From Roseicella sp. DB1501 (GTDB taxonomy: Bacteria > Pseudomonadota > Alphaproteobacteria > Acetobacterales > Acetobacteraceae), in the NCBI RefSeq assembly GCF_013112485.1, contig NZ_JABFHG010000010.1, positions 124,001-188,000 on the forward strand: a stretch of 64,000 bases of DNA. The letters are read 5' to 3'. Shown here piece after piece: positions 54,587 to 62,935 of the stretch. The notes beneath the pieces are model-generated. The model had not been told where the DNA came from and made no database searches. It saw nothing but the letters and a program-made list of their open reading frames with translations. Position 1 is the stretch's first letter. Every line of letters begins with the position of its first letter. The translations under genes and the position numbers were made by a program.

Positions 54587-56989
54587 ATGCCCGAAGCCCC
54601 CCTCGCCCCCCCGCCCCCGCGCTCCCTGCCCATCGCCGGCATGACCTGCGCCGCCTGCGCCAACCGGGTGCAGCGCGCGCTCGCCAAGGTGCCGGGCGTC
54701 ACGGCGGCCTCGGTCAATGCCGCGAGCGAGCGGGCGGAGATCGCGGGCAGCGCCGCCCTGCCGGACCTCGTCGCCGCGGTGCAGCGGGCCGGCTATGCGG
54801 TGCCGGAGACCAGGCTCAGCCTCGGCATCGCCGGCATGACCTGCGCCACCTGCGCGCTGCGGGTCGAGAAGGCGCTGCGCCGCGTGCCGGGCGTGCTGGA
54901 GGCGGGCGTGAACCTCGCCACCGAGACCGCCCGCATCCGCATGCTGGCCGGCACGGAGGACGCGGCGCTGGCCGAGGCCGTCCGCCGCGCCGGCTATACG
55001 GTGCGGTCGGCCGAGGAGGCGGAGGCGGCGGCGGCCGCGCCGGGCGGCCATGAGCGGCGCAACCTCATCCTCGCCGCCATCCTCGCCGCGCCCTTCCTCA
55101 TCGGCATGCTCGGCATGGGGCTCGGGCGCGACTGGATGCCGCATCCCTGGCTCCAGCTCGCCCTCGCCACGCCGGTGCAATTCTGGCTCGGCGCCCGCTT
55201 CTACCGGGCCGGCTGGGCGGCGCTGCGCGCCGGCAGCGGCAACATGGACCTGCTGGTCGCGCTCGGCACCTCGGCCGCCTTCGGCCTCTCGCTCTGGATG
55301 CTGGCGACGCATGGGCCGGCAGCGAAGCACCACCTCTATTTCGAGGCCAGCGCCACCGTCATCCTCTTCATCCTGCTCGGCAAATGGCTGGAGGCGCGGG
55401 CCCGGCGGGCGACCGGCGCCGCCATCCGCGCCCTGCTCGAGCTGCGGCCCCGCACCGCGCGGCGCCTGACGGCGGCGGGCGCGGAGGAGGAGGTGCCGGC
55501 CATCGCCCTCGCCCCCGGCGACCGGGTGGTGGTCCGCCCCGGCGAGCGCATCCCGGCCGACGGCACCGTGCTGGAGGGCCGCGCCGGCGTCGACGAGAGC
55601 GCGCTGACCGGCGAGAGCCATGCCATCGAGAAGGAGCCGGGCGCCGGCGTCTCCACCGGCACCATCGCCCTCGACGGCCGGCTGGTGATCGAGGCGAAGG
55701 CGGTCGGGCAGGAGACGGTGCTCGCCCGCGTCGCCGGCATGGTCGCCGCGGCGCAGGCCAGCCGCGCCCCGGTGCAGCGGCTGGTCGACCGGTTGAGCGC
55801 AGTCTTCGTCCCGGTCGTCATCGGCATCGCGGCGCTGACGCTGCTCGGCTGGTGGCTCGCCGGGGCGGGGCTGGAGCCGGCGCTGCTGCACGCCGTCGCC
55901 GTGCTGGTCATCGCCTGCCCCTGCGCCCTCGGCCTCGCCACGCCCGCCGCCATCATGGCCGGCACCGGCGCCGCGGCCCGGGCCGGCATCCTGATCCGCG
56001 ATGCCGAGGCGATCGAGCGGGCGCAGGGCGTGACGTTGGTCGCTTTCGACAAGACCGGCACGCTGACCGAGGGCCGGCCGCGCCTCGCCGGGCTGCATGC
56101 GGCGCCGGGCATCGCCGGAGCGGAGGCGCTGCGCCTTGCCGCGGCGCTGCAGGCGGGCAGCGAGCACCCGCTCGCCCGCGCCGTGCTCGCCGCCGCGGCC
56201 GGGACGCCGCCGGCCGCCGAGGCGTTCCGCGCCCTGCCCGGCCGCGGCGTCGCCGGGCGGGTGGAAGGGCGCGCCCTGCTGCTCGGCAGCCCGCGCGCCC
56301 TGGCGGAGAGCGGCGCCGATCCCGGCGCGCTGGCCGCCAGGGCCGAGACGGAGTCGGGGCAGGGCCGCAGCCTCGCCTGGCTGGTCGAGAGCGCGCCGGC
56401 GCCGCGCGTCCTCGCCCTGCTCGCCTTCGAGGATGCGCCGAAGCCGGGCGCGGCGGCGGCCATCGCCGGGCTCAGGACGCTCGGCCTGCGCTCGGCGATG
56501 CTCAGCGGCGACAGCCGCGCCGCGGCCGGCGCCGTGGCGGCACGGCTCGGCCTCGACGACGTCGCGGCCGAGGTGCTGCCGGAGGGCAAGGCGGCCCGCA
56601 TCGCCGACTGGCAGCGGGCGGGCGAGCGGGTGGCGATGGTCGGCGACGGCGTCAACGACGCGCCGGCTCTGGCGGCGGCCGAGCTCGGCATCGCCATGGG
56701 CACCGGCACCGACGTGGCGATCCAGGCGGCCGGCATCACCCTGCTGCGTGGCGACCCGGCGCTGGTCCCGGCGGCGATCGAGGTGACGCGACGGACGCTT
56801 CGCAAGATCCGGCAGAACCTCGCCTGGGCCTTCGGCTACAACCTGCTCGGCTTGCCGCTGGCGGCCGCCGGGCTGCTCTCGCCGGTGGTGGCCGGGGCGG
56901 CGATGGCGCTCTCCTCGGTCTCGGTGCTGGCCAATGCGCTGCTGCTGGCGCGCTGGCGACCGGCGGCGGCGCGGGAGGATGCGGCATGA
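54587..56989 (+). CDS. copA: Copper-exporting P1B-type ATPase
   Basis: An 800-residue heavy-metal P-type ATPase. Two N-terminal HMA domains (GMTCAACANR with C21/C24, GMTCATCALR with C86/C89), transmembrane CPC motif at C444-C446 (VIACPCALGLATP), phosphorylation site D488 in VAFDKTGTLTEG, HP motif in GSEHPLARAV and hinge VGDGVNDAPAL (D687, D691). The CPC, two HMA domains and copper-regulator neighbour point to Cu(I) export from the cytoplasm. The ATG at 54587 has no evident ribosome site and lies about 11 bp after the predicted -10; a start ten codons upstream is inside the operator. Followed by cueR and copZ. Confidence 0.94.
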   Translation: MPEAPLAPPPPRSLPIAGMTCAACANRVQRALAKVPGVTAASVNAASERAEIAGSAALPDLVAAVQRAGYAVPETRLSLGIAGMTCATCALRVEKALRRVPGVLEAGVNLATETARIRMLAGTEDAALAEAVRRAGYTVRSAEEAEAAAAAPGGHERRNLILAAILAAPFLIGMLGMGLGRDWMPHPWLQLALATPVQFWLGARFYRAGWAALRAGSGNMDLLVALGTSAAFGLSLWMLATHGPAAKHHLYFEASATVILFILLGKWLEARARRATGAAIRALLELRPRTARRLTAAGAEEEVPAIALAPGDRVVVRPGERIPADGTVLEGRAGVDESALTGESHAIEKEPGAGVSTGTIALDGRLVIEAKAVGQETVLARVAGMVAAAQASRAPVQRLVDRLSAVFVPVVIGIAALTLLGWWLAGAGLEPALLHAVAVLVIACPCALGLATPAAIMAGTGAAARAGILIRDAEAIERAQGVTLVAFDKTGTLTEGRPRLAGLHAAPGIAGAEALRLAAALQAGSEHPLARAVLAAAAGTPPAAEAFRALPGRGVAGRVEGRALLLGSPRALAESGADPGALAARAETESGQGRSLAWLVESAPAPRVLALLAFEDAPKPGAAAAIAGLRTLGLRSAMLSGDSRAAAGAVAARLGLDDVAAEVLPEGKAARIADWQRAGERVAMVGDGVNDAPALAAAELGIAMGTGTDVAIQAAGITLLRGDPALVPAAIEVTRRTLRKIRQNLAWAFGYNLLGLPLAAAGLLSPVVAGAAMALSSVSVLANALLLARWRPAAAREDAA

Positions 56990-57095
56990 GGAACGCCCAA
57001 CAGCCGGCGCAGCCGGCTGAGCGCCCGGATGGGCGCCGCGCCCGCTGGCGCGCAGCCAGGCCACCGGAGGGGACGCCGGCGATTGAGGCCAGGAC

Positions 57096-57500
57096 ATGAC
57101 CGGCGCGGTGACGATCGGCGAGGCGGCGCGCGCGACCGGCGTGTCGGAGAAGATGATCCGGCACTACGAGGCGATCGGGTTGCTGCGCCCGGCGCGGCAG
57201 GCGAATGGCTACCGCCGCTATGCCGAGCCCGACCTCGCCGTGCTGCGCTTCATCCGGCATGCCCGCGACCTCGCCTTCCCGCTGGAGGACATCCGCCGGC
57301 TGCTCGCCCTCTGGCACGACCGGGGCCGCGCCAGCGCCGAGGTGCGGCGCCTGGCGCTGGCGCATGTCGCGGCGCTGGAGGAGAAGGCGCGGGTGCTGCA
57401 GTCGGTGGCGAACAGCCTGAAGCACCTGGCGGCGCATTGCCACGGCGATGCCCGCCCCGACTGCCCGATTCTCGACGAACTCGAAGGACGACAGGGATGA
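57096..57500 (+). CDS. cueR: Copper-responsive MerR-family regulator
   Basis: A 134-residue MerR protein: winged helix VTIGEAARATGVSEKMIRHYE and LLRPARQANGYRRYAEPDL, dimer coiled coil near 75-108, and the Cu(I) site C115 and C123 (HCHGDARPDCPILDEL), eight apart as in CueR (C112/C120). It would activate copA when copper rises. It follows copA by 106 bp; that gap has CAGCCGGC-GCA-GCCGGCTG and GCGCCC-GGAT-GGGCGC hairpins. Its stop overlaps the copZ ATG (ATGA). Confidence 0.92.
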   Translation: MTGAVTIGEAARATGVSEKMIRHYEAIGLLRPARQANGYRRYAEPDLAVLRFIRHARDLAFPLEDIRRLLALWHDRGRASAEVRRLALAHVAALEEKARVLQSVANSLKHLAAHCHGDARPDCPILDELEGRQG

Positions 57501-57691
57501 TGGAGCTCAAGGTCGAAGGCATGAGCTGCGGCCACTGCGTGCGCGCGGTGACCGAGGCGATCCGGGGCGAGGACCCGGAGGCGGTGGTGCAGGTCGATCT
57601 CGCCGCCGGGCTGGTCCGGGCCGAGACCAGCCTGCCCCGGGACCGCGTCGCGGCGCTGATCGCCGAGGAGGGCTACAAGGTCGCCGCTTGA
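57497..57691 (+). CDS. copZ: Copper metallochaperone (HMA domain)
   Basis: A 64-residue single HMA-domain protein: MMELKVEGMSCGHCVRAVTE with C11 and C14, then the standard beta-alpha-beta (VVQVDLAAGLVRAETSL, VAALIAEEGYKVAA). It carries Cu(I) in the cytoplasm, to CopA or CueR. Start ATG 57497 overlaps the cueR stop; a second ATG follows directly. The stop TGA begins a family 1 repeat. Confidence 0.92.
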   Translation: MMELKVEGMSCGHCVRAVTEAIRGEDPEAVVQVDLAAGLVRAETSLPRDRVAALIAEEGYKVAA

Positions 57692-57840
57692 CACTCGCGG
57701 CCGTTCATATTGACACATCAACGACCGCCATTCAGTGCCCCTTTGGCGCCGGGCGCACACCTCCGGTTTGCTTGGCTACGCCGCACTGGTGGCGGCGCCC
57801 GTTCGGGCGCTCGGCATGGATGAGCATTCATGCCGTTGGT
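57689..57840 (+). repeat. Stop-anchored palindromic repeat family 1, copy C
   Basis: TGACACTCGCGGCCGTT begins at the copZ stop. The first stem is degraded (GCGGCCGTT 57697-57705 with AACGACCGC 57720-57728, one mismatch). The core GTGCCCCTTTGGCGCCGGGC and CACACCTCCGGTTTGCTTGG is almost the same as in copy A. It ends with GCGCCCGTTCGGGCGC and the stem GGCATGGATG / CATTCATGCC plus CCGTTGGT, almost the same as copy B. Confidence 0.82.
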
Positions 57841-58013
57841 AGAGCGCCCGACGCCGGGGGCGCGGCCGGGGCGAAGGCTTTTATAACCTAAATGTCACAG
57901 TCGCCCCGACATCATGCAATGCTTAGTTTCATTTCGCTGGACAGACTCTCTCGATATCGCAATCAATCCTCGCAGGTTCACCGGTGGTTCTCCACCAGCG
58001 CGCGAGGTTCGGT
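57841..58013 (+). other. AT-richer leader of the alpha-glucosidase gene
   Basis: With the preceding repeat this completes the only gene-free stretch over 300 bp (57692-58013). Bases 57880-57975 are distinctly AT-richer than the rest of the window (TTTTATAACCTAAATGTCAC, GCAATGCTTAGTTTCATTTC, CTCTCGATATCGCAATCAAT). Probably promoter and leader DNA for the GH13 gene. No ORF with a ribosome site and no confident -35/-10 pair could be identified. Confidence 0.4.
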
Positions 58014-59648
58014 GTGCAGCAGGCGGAATGGTGGCGCGGCGCGGTTCTCTACCAGGTCTATCCCCGCAGCTTCGCGGATTCGGACGGCGACGGCATCGGC
58101 GACCTGCCGGGCCTGCTCGAACGCATGGACCACATCGCCCGGCTCGGCGTGGACGGGATCTGGCTCTGCCCGGTCTATGCCTCGCCGCAGCGGGATTTCG
58201 GCTATGACGTCTCGGACCACTGCGCGATCGACGCGGCCTTCGGTGCGCTGGCGGATTTCGACCGGGTGCTGCAGGCGGCGCATGCGCGCGGGCTGAAGCT
58301 GCTGGTCGACCTGGTGGGCGGGCATACCTCGGACCAGCATCCCTGGTTCGCCGCCAGCCGCCGCGGCCGCAGCGGCCCCACCGCCGACTGGTATGTCTGG
58401 GCCGATCCGGCGCCGGACGGCACGCCGCCGAACAACTGGCTCAGCGTCTTCGGCGGCAGCGCCTGGAGCTGGGAGCCACGCCGGCGGCAGTATTTCCTGC
58501 ACCACTTCCTGCCCTCGCAGCCGACGCTGAACCTGCAGCACCCGCAGGCGATGGAGGCGCTGCTGGATGTCGCGCGCTTCTGGCTCGACCGCGGCGTGGA
58601 CGGCTTCCGCCTCGATGCCGTCGACTTCCTGACGCATGACCCGGCGCTGCGCAGCAACCCGGCGGCACCGATGCCAGGCGGCCAGGTGCCGGCCAAGCTC
58701 TTCGCCCTGCAGCGGCACGACCGCGACATGATCCAGCCCGCCAGCATGGGCGTGCTGCGGCGCATCCGCGCCCTGCTCGACGAGTATCCGGGCACCGTCG
58801 CGCTCGGCGAGGTCTCCTCGCAGGACGGCGCCTTCGACCGCATCGCCGCCTATACCGGCGCGCCGGACCTGCTGCACCTGGCCTATACGCTGCGGCCGCT
58901 GCGGCAGGGCTTCGACCACCCGACGCTCGAGGCGCTGCTGCGCGACGCCATCGCCACCTGCGCGCGCGGCTGGCCCTGCTGGTCCTTCTCCAACCACGAT
59001 GTGGAGCGCGCCGCCTCGCGCTGGGCGCCGGGCGGCCGGGCGGAGGCCGGCTTCACCCGGCTGCTGCTCGCCCTGCTGCTGACCCTGCCGGGCAGCGCCT
59101 GCCTCTACCAGGGCGAGGAACTCGGCCTGCCCGAGGCGCAGTTGCAGGAGGAGGAGATCCGCGACCCCTTCGGCATCACCTACTGGCCGGAATTCAAGGG
59201 CCGCGACGGCAGCCGCACGCCGATGCCCTGGGCGGCGGGCGATCGCTTCGCCGGCTTCACCGAGGCCTGGTCCTGCCCCTGGCTGCCGGTGCCGGCGGCG
59301 CATCGCGCCCTCGCCGTCGATGCGCAGGAGCGCGACCCGGCCAGCACGCTGCGCTTCACCCGTGGCCTGCTCTGGCTGCGCCGCGACGAGCCGGCGCTGC
59401 GGCACGGCACGGCGACCCCGCTCGACCTGCCGGCGCCGCTCTTCGGCTTCCGGCGGGAGGCGGCGGGTCGACGAGTGACGCTGGTCTTCAACCTCTCCGA
59501 CGCGCCGGCCACCCTGCCGCCCGAGCTGGCGACGGGCCATGCCGGGCTCGGCGGCCATGGCGCGCCGGGCGGCGTGCTGCCGGCGCATGGCTTCGCCCTG
59601 CTGGTCCCGGCCGAGACGACGGCGCGGCAGCTCGTCGCGGCGAAGTAG
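58014..59648 (+). CDS. GH13 alpha-glucosidase
   Basis: A 544-residue glycoside hydrolase family 13 enzyme, cytoplasmic, that cleaves alpha-1,4 or alpha-1,6 glucosyl bonds of short oligosaccharides. WWRGAVLYQVYPRSFADSDG is the opening, region I is VDLVGGHTSDQHPWF (Gly where most members have Asn), region II RGVDGFRLDAVDF with the nucleophile Asp, region III ALGEVSSQDG with the acid Glu, region IV SFSNHDVERAASR. The Asn-less region I is, as far as I recall, seen in some GH13_23 alpha-glucosidases. The start is uncertain: GTG 58014 has CGAGG six bases upstream; GTG 57984 is the alternative. Confidence 0.88.
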   Translation: MQQAEWWRGAVLYQVYPRSFADSDGDGIGDLPGLLERMDHIARLGVDGIWLCPVYASPQRDFGYDVSDHCAIDAAFGALADFDRVLQAAHARGLKLLVDLVGGHTSDQHPWFAASRRGRSGPTADWYVWADPAPDGTPPNNWLSVFGGSAWSWEPRRRQYFLHHFLPSQPTLNLQHPQAMEALLDVARFWLDRGVDGFRLDAVDFLTHDPALRSNPAAPMPGGQVPAKLFALQRHDRDMIQPASMGVLRRIRALLDEYPGTVALGEVSSQDGAFDRIAAYTGAPDLLHLAYTLRPLRQGFDHPTLEALLRDAIATCARGWPCWSFSNHDVERAASRWAPGGRAEAGFTRLLLALLLTLPGSACLYQGEELGLPEAQLQEEEIRDPFGITYWPEFKGRDGSRTPMPWAAGDRFAGFTEAWSCPWLPVPAAHRALAVDAQERDPASTLRFTRGLLWLRRDEPALRHGTATPLDLPAPLFGFRREAAGRRVTLVFNLSDAPATLPPELATGHAGLGGHGAPGGVLPAHGFALLVPAETTARQLVAAK

Positions 59649-59771
59649 GACCAGCGGACCGGTCGCGCCCGGCCGGTCCTTCCTTTTGCCACCTTTCCCG
59701 CCGAGGCTGCGCCGGCGGGGATGGCGGATCGTCGCCCCGGATGCAGAATGGCGAATGGGATCGTGCCGGAG

Positions 59772-60131
59772 ATGATGCAGACATCAGCAGCCCGGATCGC
59801 GCGGCGCCTTGCCCTGGCGACGCTGGCCGGCGCCCTGCTGGCCGGGATGCCTGGGTGGACGCCCGCCTGGGCGCAGCGCAACACGCAATGCGAGACCGCC
59901 TTCGGGATCTGCGCCACCCCTCCGGCGCCGCCCGGCTCGCTTTGCTTCTGCTCGGTCCAGGGGCGGCAGGATGCCGGGAAGGTCATCGTGCCGCTGGGCC
60001 TCGGGCCGGGCGGGCCGAACGCGGTCAGCCCGACCTGCCGCAGCTTCAGCGGCCTCTGTCAGGTGGCGCCCTCGGCGGTCGGCAGCTTCTGCAGCTGCAA
60101 CGGCGAGAGCGGGCAGATCATCCCGCAGTAA
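59772..60131 (+). CDS. Small secreted protein with duplicated Cys module
   Basis: A 119-residue protein with a signal peptide (RLALATLAGALLAGM, cleavage after PAWA about residue 34). The mature part is two copies of one 21-residue module: C40-x6-C47-x10-C58-x-C60 and C89-x6-C96-x10-C107-x-C109. Both contain G before the second Cys, a Pro and GS before the CxC. Eight Cys suggest four disulfides in the periplasm. No family recognised. ATG 59772 is next to GGAG; ATG 59748 is possible. Its TAA starts a family 2 repeat. Confidence 0.7.
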   Translation: MMQTSAARIARRLALATLAGALLAGMPGWTPAWAQRNTQCETAFGICATPPAPPGSLCFCSVQGRQDAGKVIVPLGLGPGGPNAVSPTCRSFSGLCQVAPSAVGSFCSCNGESGQIIPQ

Positions 60132-60170
60132 TCTCCCTGCGACGTCGCTGCGCGCCGTCGCGGGGATTCA
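60129..60170 (+). repeat. Stop-anchored palindromic repeat family 2, first module only
   Basis: TAATCTCCCTGCGACGTCGC begins at the stop of the Cys-rich gene and has the stem CCCTGCGACG / CGTCGCGGGG (10 bp with one G-T pair). It ends at the stop of the convergent SH3 gene (TCA at 60168-60170), so the element occupies the whole gap between two stops. Equivalent to the copy at 42972. Confidence 0.74.
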
Positions 60171-61061
60171 ATTGATCGCCTCGTCCGGCGCCACGCCCCA
60201 GATCTCGGAGCGGCGGATCCAGCCGCGATAGTCGCCGACCCGCGCCTCGCACCAGGCGCTCTCCGCCTCGCAATGCCGGATCATGCCGATGACGCCGGGC
60301 TTCAGCCGGGCGACCGGCTCGGCATTCGCCTCCGGCCGGCTGCGCAGCGCCCGCTCCTCGCCCTGCACCAGGAAGCTGCGGCGCGAGGTGAGCAGCGGCC
60401 GCTGCACCCAGCCCTCGGTCCCCTCCGGATCGCGGATGCGGCGCCAGTGCTCGTGCTCCTCCACGATCTGCACCGGCAAGTCCTTGCGCTGGTAGGTCCA
60501 CTCGATCTTGTAGCGGAGGTCGGGGCCGATCCGCAGGTTCACCTGGTTGGAGCCGAGCGCGGCGAAGCGCGGCAGCGGCAGGCCAGTGGCCGGGCCGACG
60601 CTCGGCCGGGATGGCGCGGCGGGCGCGGGCGGGGGCGGCACCGCCGCCCCGGCGACCGCCCCGGCGGCGACGCCGGCCGCGGTGGCGGCGGCCGGGGCGG
60701 GCTTGCGCCGGGCCGCCGCAGCGGGGCTCGCCGGCTTGGCGGAATTGCTGGCGCCGGGCCGCGGCTGCAGCGTCGGGGTGGCGCGCGCCAAGGGCTTCTC
60801 GGCCGGCTTCTCGGGGGGTTTCTCCGCCGTCTTCTCCCCGCGCCGCTCGGCCGGCTTCTCGGCCGCCTTCGCGGGCGGCCTCGGCCGCGGCGGCTTCTCC
60901 GCGGCGGCCGGGGCAGTCGGCGCGGCCGGGGCGGCGGGCGGCGCCGGCGCGGCGGCACGCGGCGGCGGCAGGGATCCCGCCTGGCCGAGGCTGCTCTGCC
61001 CGAAGGCCGGCGAGGCGAGGAGGAGAAGGGCGGGAAGCGCGGCGTGCAGGGGGCGGGTCAC
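60168..61061 (-). CDS. Secreted SH3-domain protein with low-complexity linker
   Basis: About 297 residues. Signal MTRPLHAALPALLLLASPAF, a 150-residue Pro/Ala/Lys low-complexity linker, and two SH3-like domains near the end: VNLRIGPDLRYKIEWTYQRK to EGWVQRPLL and ALRSRPEANAEPVARLKPGV to YRGWIRRSEIWG. Such SH3 (YgiM/DUF1058-type) proteins bind peptidoglycan or act as periplasmic scaffolds. The start is uncertain (GTG 61061 preferred as it begins the signal; ATG 61097 is alternative). Confidence 0.8.
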   Translation of the reverse strand: MTRPLHAALPALLLLASPAFGQSSLGQAGSLPPPRAAAPAPPAAPAAPTAPAAAEKPPRPRPPAKAAEKPAERRGEKTAEKPPEKPAEKPLARATPTLQPRPGASNSAKPASPAAAARRKPAPAAATAAGVAAGAVAGAAVPPPPAPAAPSRPSVGPATGLPLPRFAALGSNQVNLRIGPDLRYKIEWTYQRKDLPVQIVEEHEHWRRIRDPEGTEGWVQRPLLTSRRSFLVQGEERALRSRPEANAEPVARLKPGVIGMIRHCEAESAWCEARVGDYRGWIRRSEIWGVAPDEAIN

Positions 61062-61150
61062 GGCATCGACATGCCAAGCCCGGCCGCTTCGGGTCAAGCG
61101 CGACCCTTCACCGATCTGCGATCCCCGCGCGGCGCCGTCCCGCGGGACGG

Positions 61151-61534
61151 TCAGAGGGTGACGATCTGCCCCTCGCCGACGGCGGCGAGGAAGGTGACCA
61201 CGCCCGCCACCTCCACGCCCGGCCGCAGCGCCGCGGCGGGGATGTCCTCGGCGCGCAGCCCGGCCTCGCAGGCGATGCGGCGGATGCCGAGCTCCTCGGC
61301 CGCGGCCAGCAGCTCGGCGATGCCGGCGACGCCGCGGGCGGCGAGCGCCGCCTCGCGCGGCTCCTCCGGCAGCGGCGCCGCAGCGAGGAAGAGGCGGCAG
61401 CCGGCATTGCTGGCGAAGAGCGTCACCGCCCGCCCGAGCGCCGCCGCCCCGGTCGCCAGCACCAGCGCGTAATGCGCCCGCTCATGCCCGCCCGAGAGCA
61501 GCAGGATGCCGAGCGGCGGCGCCTCCCTTGGCAT
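61151..61534 (-). CDS. DsrE-like protein
   Basis: A 127-residue DsrE-fold protein: GILLLSGGHERAHYALVLAT, VTLFASNAGCRLFLAA, GVAGIAELLAAAEELGIRRI, ACEAGLRAEDIPAAALRPGV, ending FLAAVGEGQIVTL. DsrE/F-like proteins transfer or trap sulfur. Cys in ASNAGC and RIACEAG are candidates for sulfur binding. It starts 9 bp after the ThiF/MoeB-like gene, so a sulfur-relay pairing is plausible. Confidence 0.8.
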   Translation of the reverse strand: MPREAPPLGILLLSGGHERAHYALVLATGAAALGRAVTLFASNAGCRLFLAAAPLPEEPREAALAARGVAGIAELLAAAEELGIRRIACEAGLRAEDIPAAALRPGVEVAGVVTFLAAVGEGQIVTL

Positions 61535-61543
61535 CTGGCGCCT

Positions 61544-62383
61544 TCAGGCCAGGCTGCAGGCGAGCGGCGCCGGGGCCCCCTGGGCCTGCCCATGCGCCGA
61601 GAGGTCGCGGATGCTGGCGCCCTCGCCGCAGAGGGCGCAGCCCGGATCGCGCCGCAGCCTCACCGTGCGGAAGCGCATGTCGAGCGCGTCCCAGAGCAGC
61701 AGCCGCCCGGCCAGGCCCTCGCCGATGCCGAGGATCTCCTTCAGCACCTCGGTCGCCTGCAAGGTGCCCATCACGCCGGTGACGGCGCCGAGCACCCCGG
61801 CCTCGGAGCAGCTCGGCACCAGGCCGGGCGGCGGCGGCTCCGGATGCAGGCAGCGCTGGCAGGGGAAGGGCGGGCCGAGATGCGACTTGTAGGTGGAGAG
61901 CTGCCCCTCGAAGCGCAGCACCGCCGCCGAGACCAGCGGCCGGCCGAGCAGGTGGCAGGCATCGCCGAGCAGGAAGCGGGTCTCGAAATTGTCGGTGCCG
62001 TCGCAGACGATGTCGTAGCGCGGGATCAGCGCCTCCGCCGTGGCGGCGTCGAGACGGGTCGCATGCACCTCGACCCGCACCTCCGGGTTGAGTCCTGCAA
62101 GGGTCTCCGCGGCGCTCTCGGCCTTGTTGCGGCCGAGCCGGGCGGTGCTGTGGATCACCTGCCGCTGCAGGTTGGAGAGCTCCAGCGCGTCGTGGTCGAC
62201 GAGGCCGAGCGTGCCGATCCCGGCCGCGGCGAGGTAGAGGGCGAGCGGCGCGCCGAGCCCGCCGGCGCCGATGATCAGCACCCGCGCAGCGCGCAGCTTT
62301 GCCTGGCCGATGGCGCCGACATCCTGCAGCAGGATGTGCCGCGAATAGCGCTGCAGTTCGGCTTCGGTGAAATCGAGGTCCAT
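61544..62383 (-). CDS. moeB: ThiF/MoeB/HesA-type adenylyltransferase
   Basis: A 279-residue E1-like enzyme that adenylates the C-terminal glycine of a sulfur carrier (MoaD or ThiS). RYSRHILLQDVGAIGQAKLR, nucleotide loop VLIIGAGGLGAPLALYLAAAG, LSNLQRQVIHSTARLGRNKA, DGTDNFETRFLLGDAC, zinc-type CQRC and CALCGEG pairs, and VPSCSEAGVLGAVTGVMGTL. No rhodanese domain. Symbol is the most probable of the moeB/thiF/hesA trio; no moaD or thiS is nearby. Confidence 0.87.
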   Translation of the reverse strand: MDLDFTEAELQRYSRHILLQDVGAIGQAKLRAARVLIIGAGGLGAPLALYLAAAGIGTLGLVDHDALELSNLQRQVIHSTARLGRNKAESAAETLAGLNPEVRVEVHATRLDAATAEALIPRYDIVCDGTDNFETRFLLGDACHLLGRPLVSAAVLRFEGQLSTYKSHLGPPFPCQRCLHPEPPPPGLVPSCSEAGVLGAVTGVMGTLQATEVLKEILGIGEGLAGRLLLWDALDMRFRTVRLRRDPGCALCGEGASIRDLSAHGQAQGAPAPLACSLA

Positions 62384-62415
62384 GGCGGCGATATGGGGCG
62401 CGAACGGGCGCTGTG

Positions 62416-62883
62416 CTACCGGTGCCCGGTCGAGCCGAAGCCGCCGGCGCCGCGCTCGGACGGGGCGGTGAACTCCTCCACCACCGCGAAATCCGGCCGC
62501 AGCACCGGCACGAAGAGGAGCTGCGCGAAGCGGTCGCCGGGGGCGAGGCGGATCGGCGGCGTGCCTGGCCCGTTGCGGTTCCAGGCGCTGACCATGATCG
62601 GGCCGGTATAGTCGGGGTCGATCAGCCCGACGAGATTGCCCATCACCAGCCCCTGCCGGTGGCCCATGCCGGAGCGCGGCAGCACCAGGGCGGCGAGGCC
62701 GGGATCGGCCATGTGCAGGGCGAAGCCGGCGGAGATCAGCGCCGGCGGCGCGCCGGGCGCGAGCTCGACCGGCGCGTCCAGGCAGGCATGCAGGTCGATC
62801 GCCGCCGCCATGGCGGATTGGTAGCGCGGCAGGCCCCAGCCGCGCAGCCGCTCGTCCAGGATCTTCAGCTCGACCGCCGGCAT
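62416..62883 (-). CDS. dut: dUTP pyrophosphatase
   Basis: A 155-residue trimeric dUTPase that hydrolyses dUTP to dUMP. All five motifs are present: YQSAMAAAIDLHACLDAPVE, VLPRSGMGHRQGLV, GNLVGLIDPDYTGPIMVSAW, RFAQLLFVPV and GAGGFGSTG (C-terminal loop). ATG 62883 has no strong ribosome site. In many alphaproteobacteria dut neighbours coaBC, then moeB-like genes; here moeB-like is retained but a sarcosine-oxidase-type gene lies upstream. Confidence 0.95.
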   Translation of the reverse strand: MPAVELKILDERLRGWGLPRYQSAMAAAIDLHACLDAPVELAPGAPPALISAGFALHMADPGLAALVLPRSGMGHRQGLVMGNLVGLIDPDYTGPIMVSAWNRNGPGTPPIRLAPGDRFAQLLFVPVLRPDFAVVEEFTAPSERGAGGFGSTGHR

Positions 62884-62935
62884 CGCCGCACCCCTCATGT
62901 CCCGGCAGGCCTTGCGCCCGGAAACGCGGTGCCGG

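Noticed and set aside
53693-57097. Open frame of over 1100 codons antisense to copA
   Set aside because: copA has every P1B ATPase motif; the antisense frame has none and is Gly/Arg/Ala repetitive.
57892-58296. Small ORF in the AT-richer leader upstream of the alpha-glucosidase
   Set aside because: No ribosome site, and it continues out of frame into the GH13 gene with Arg/Ala shadow composition.
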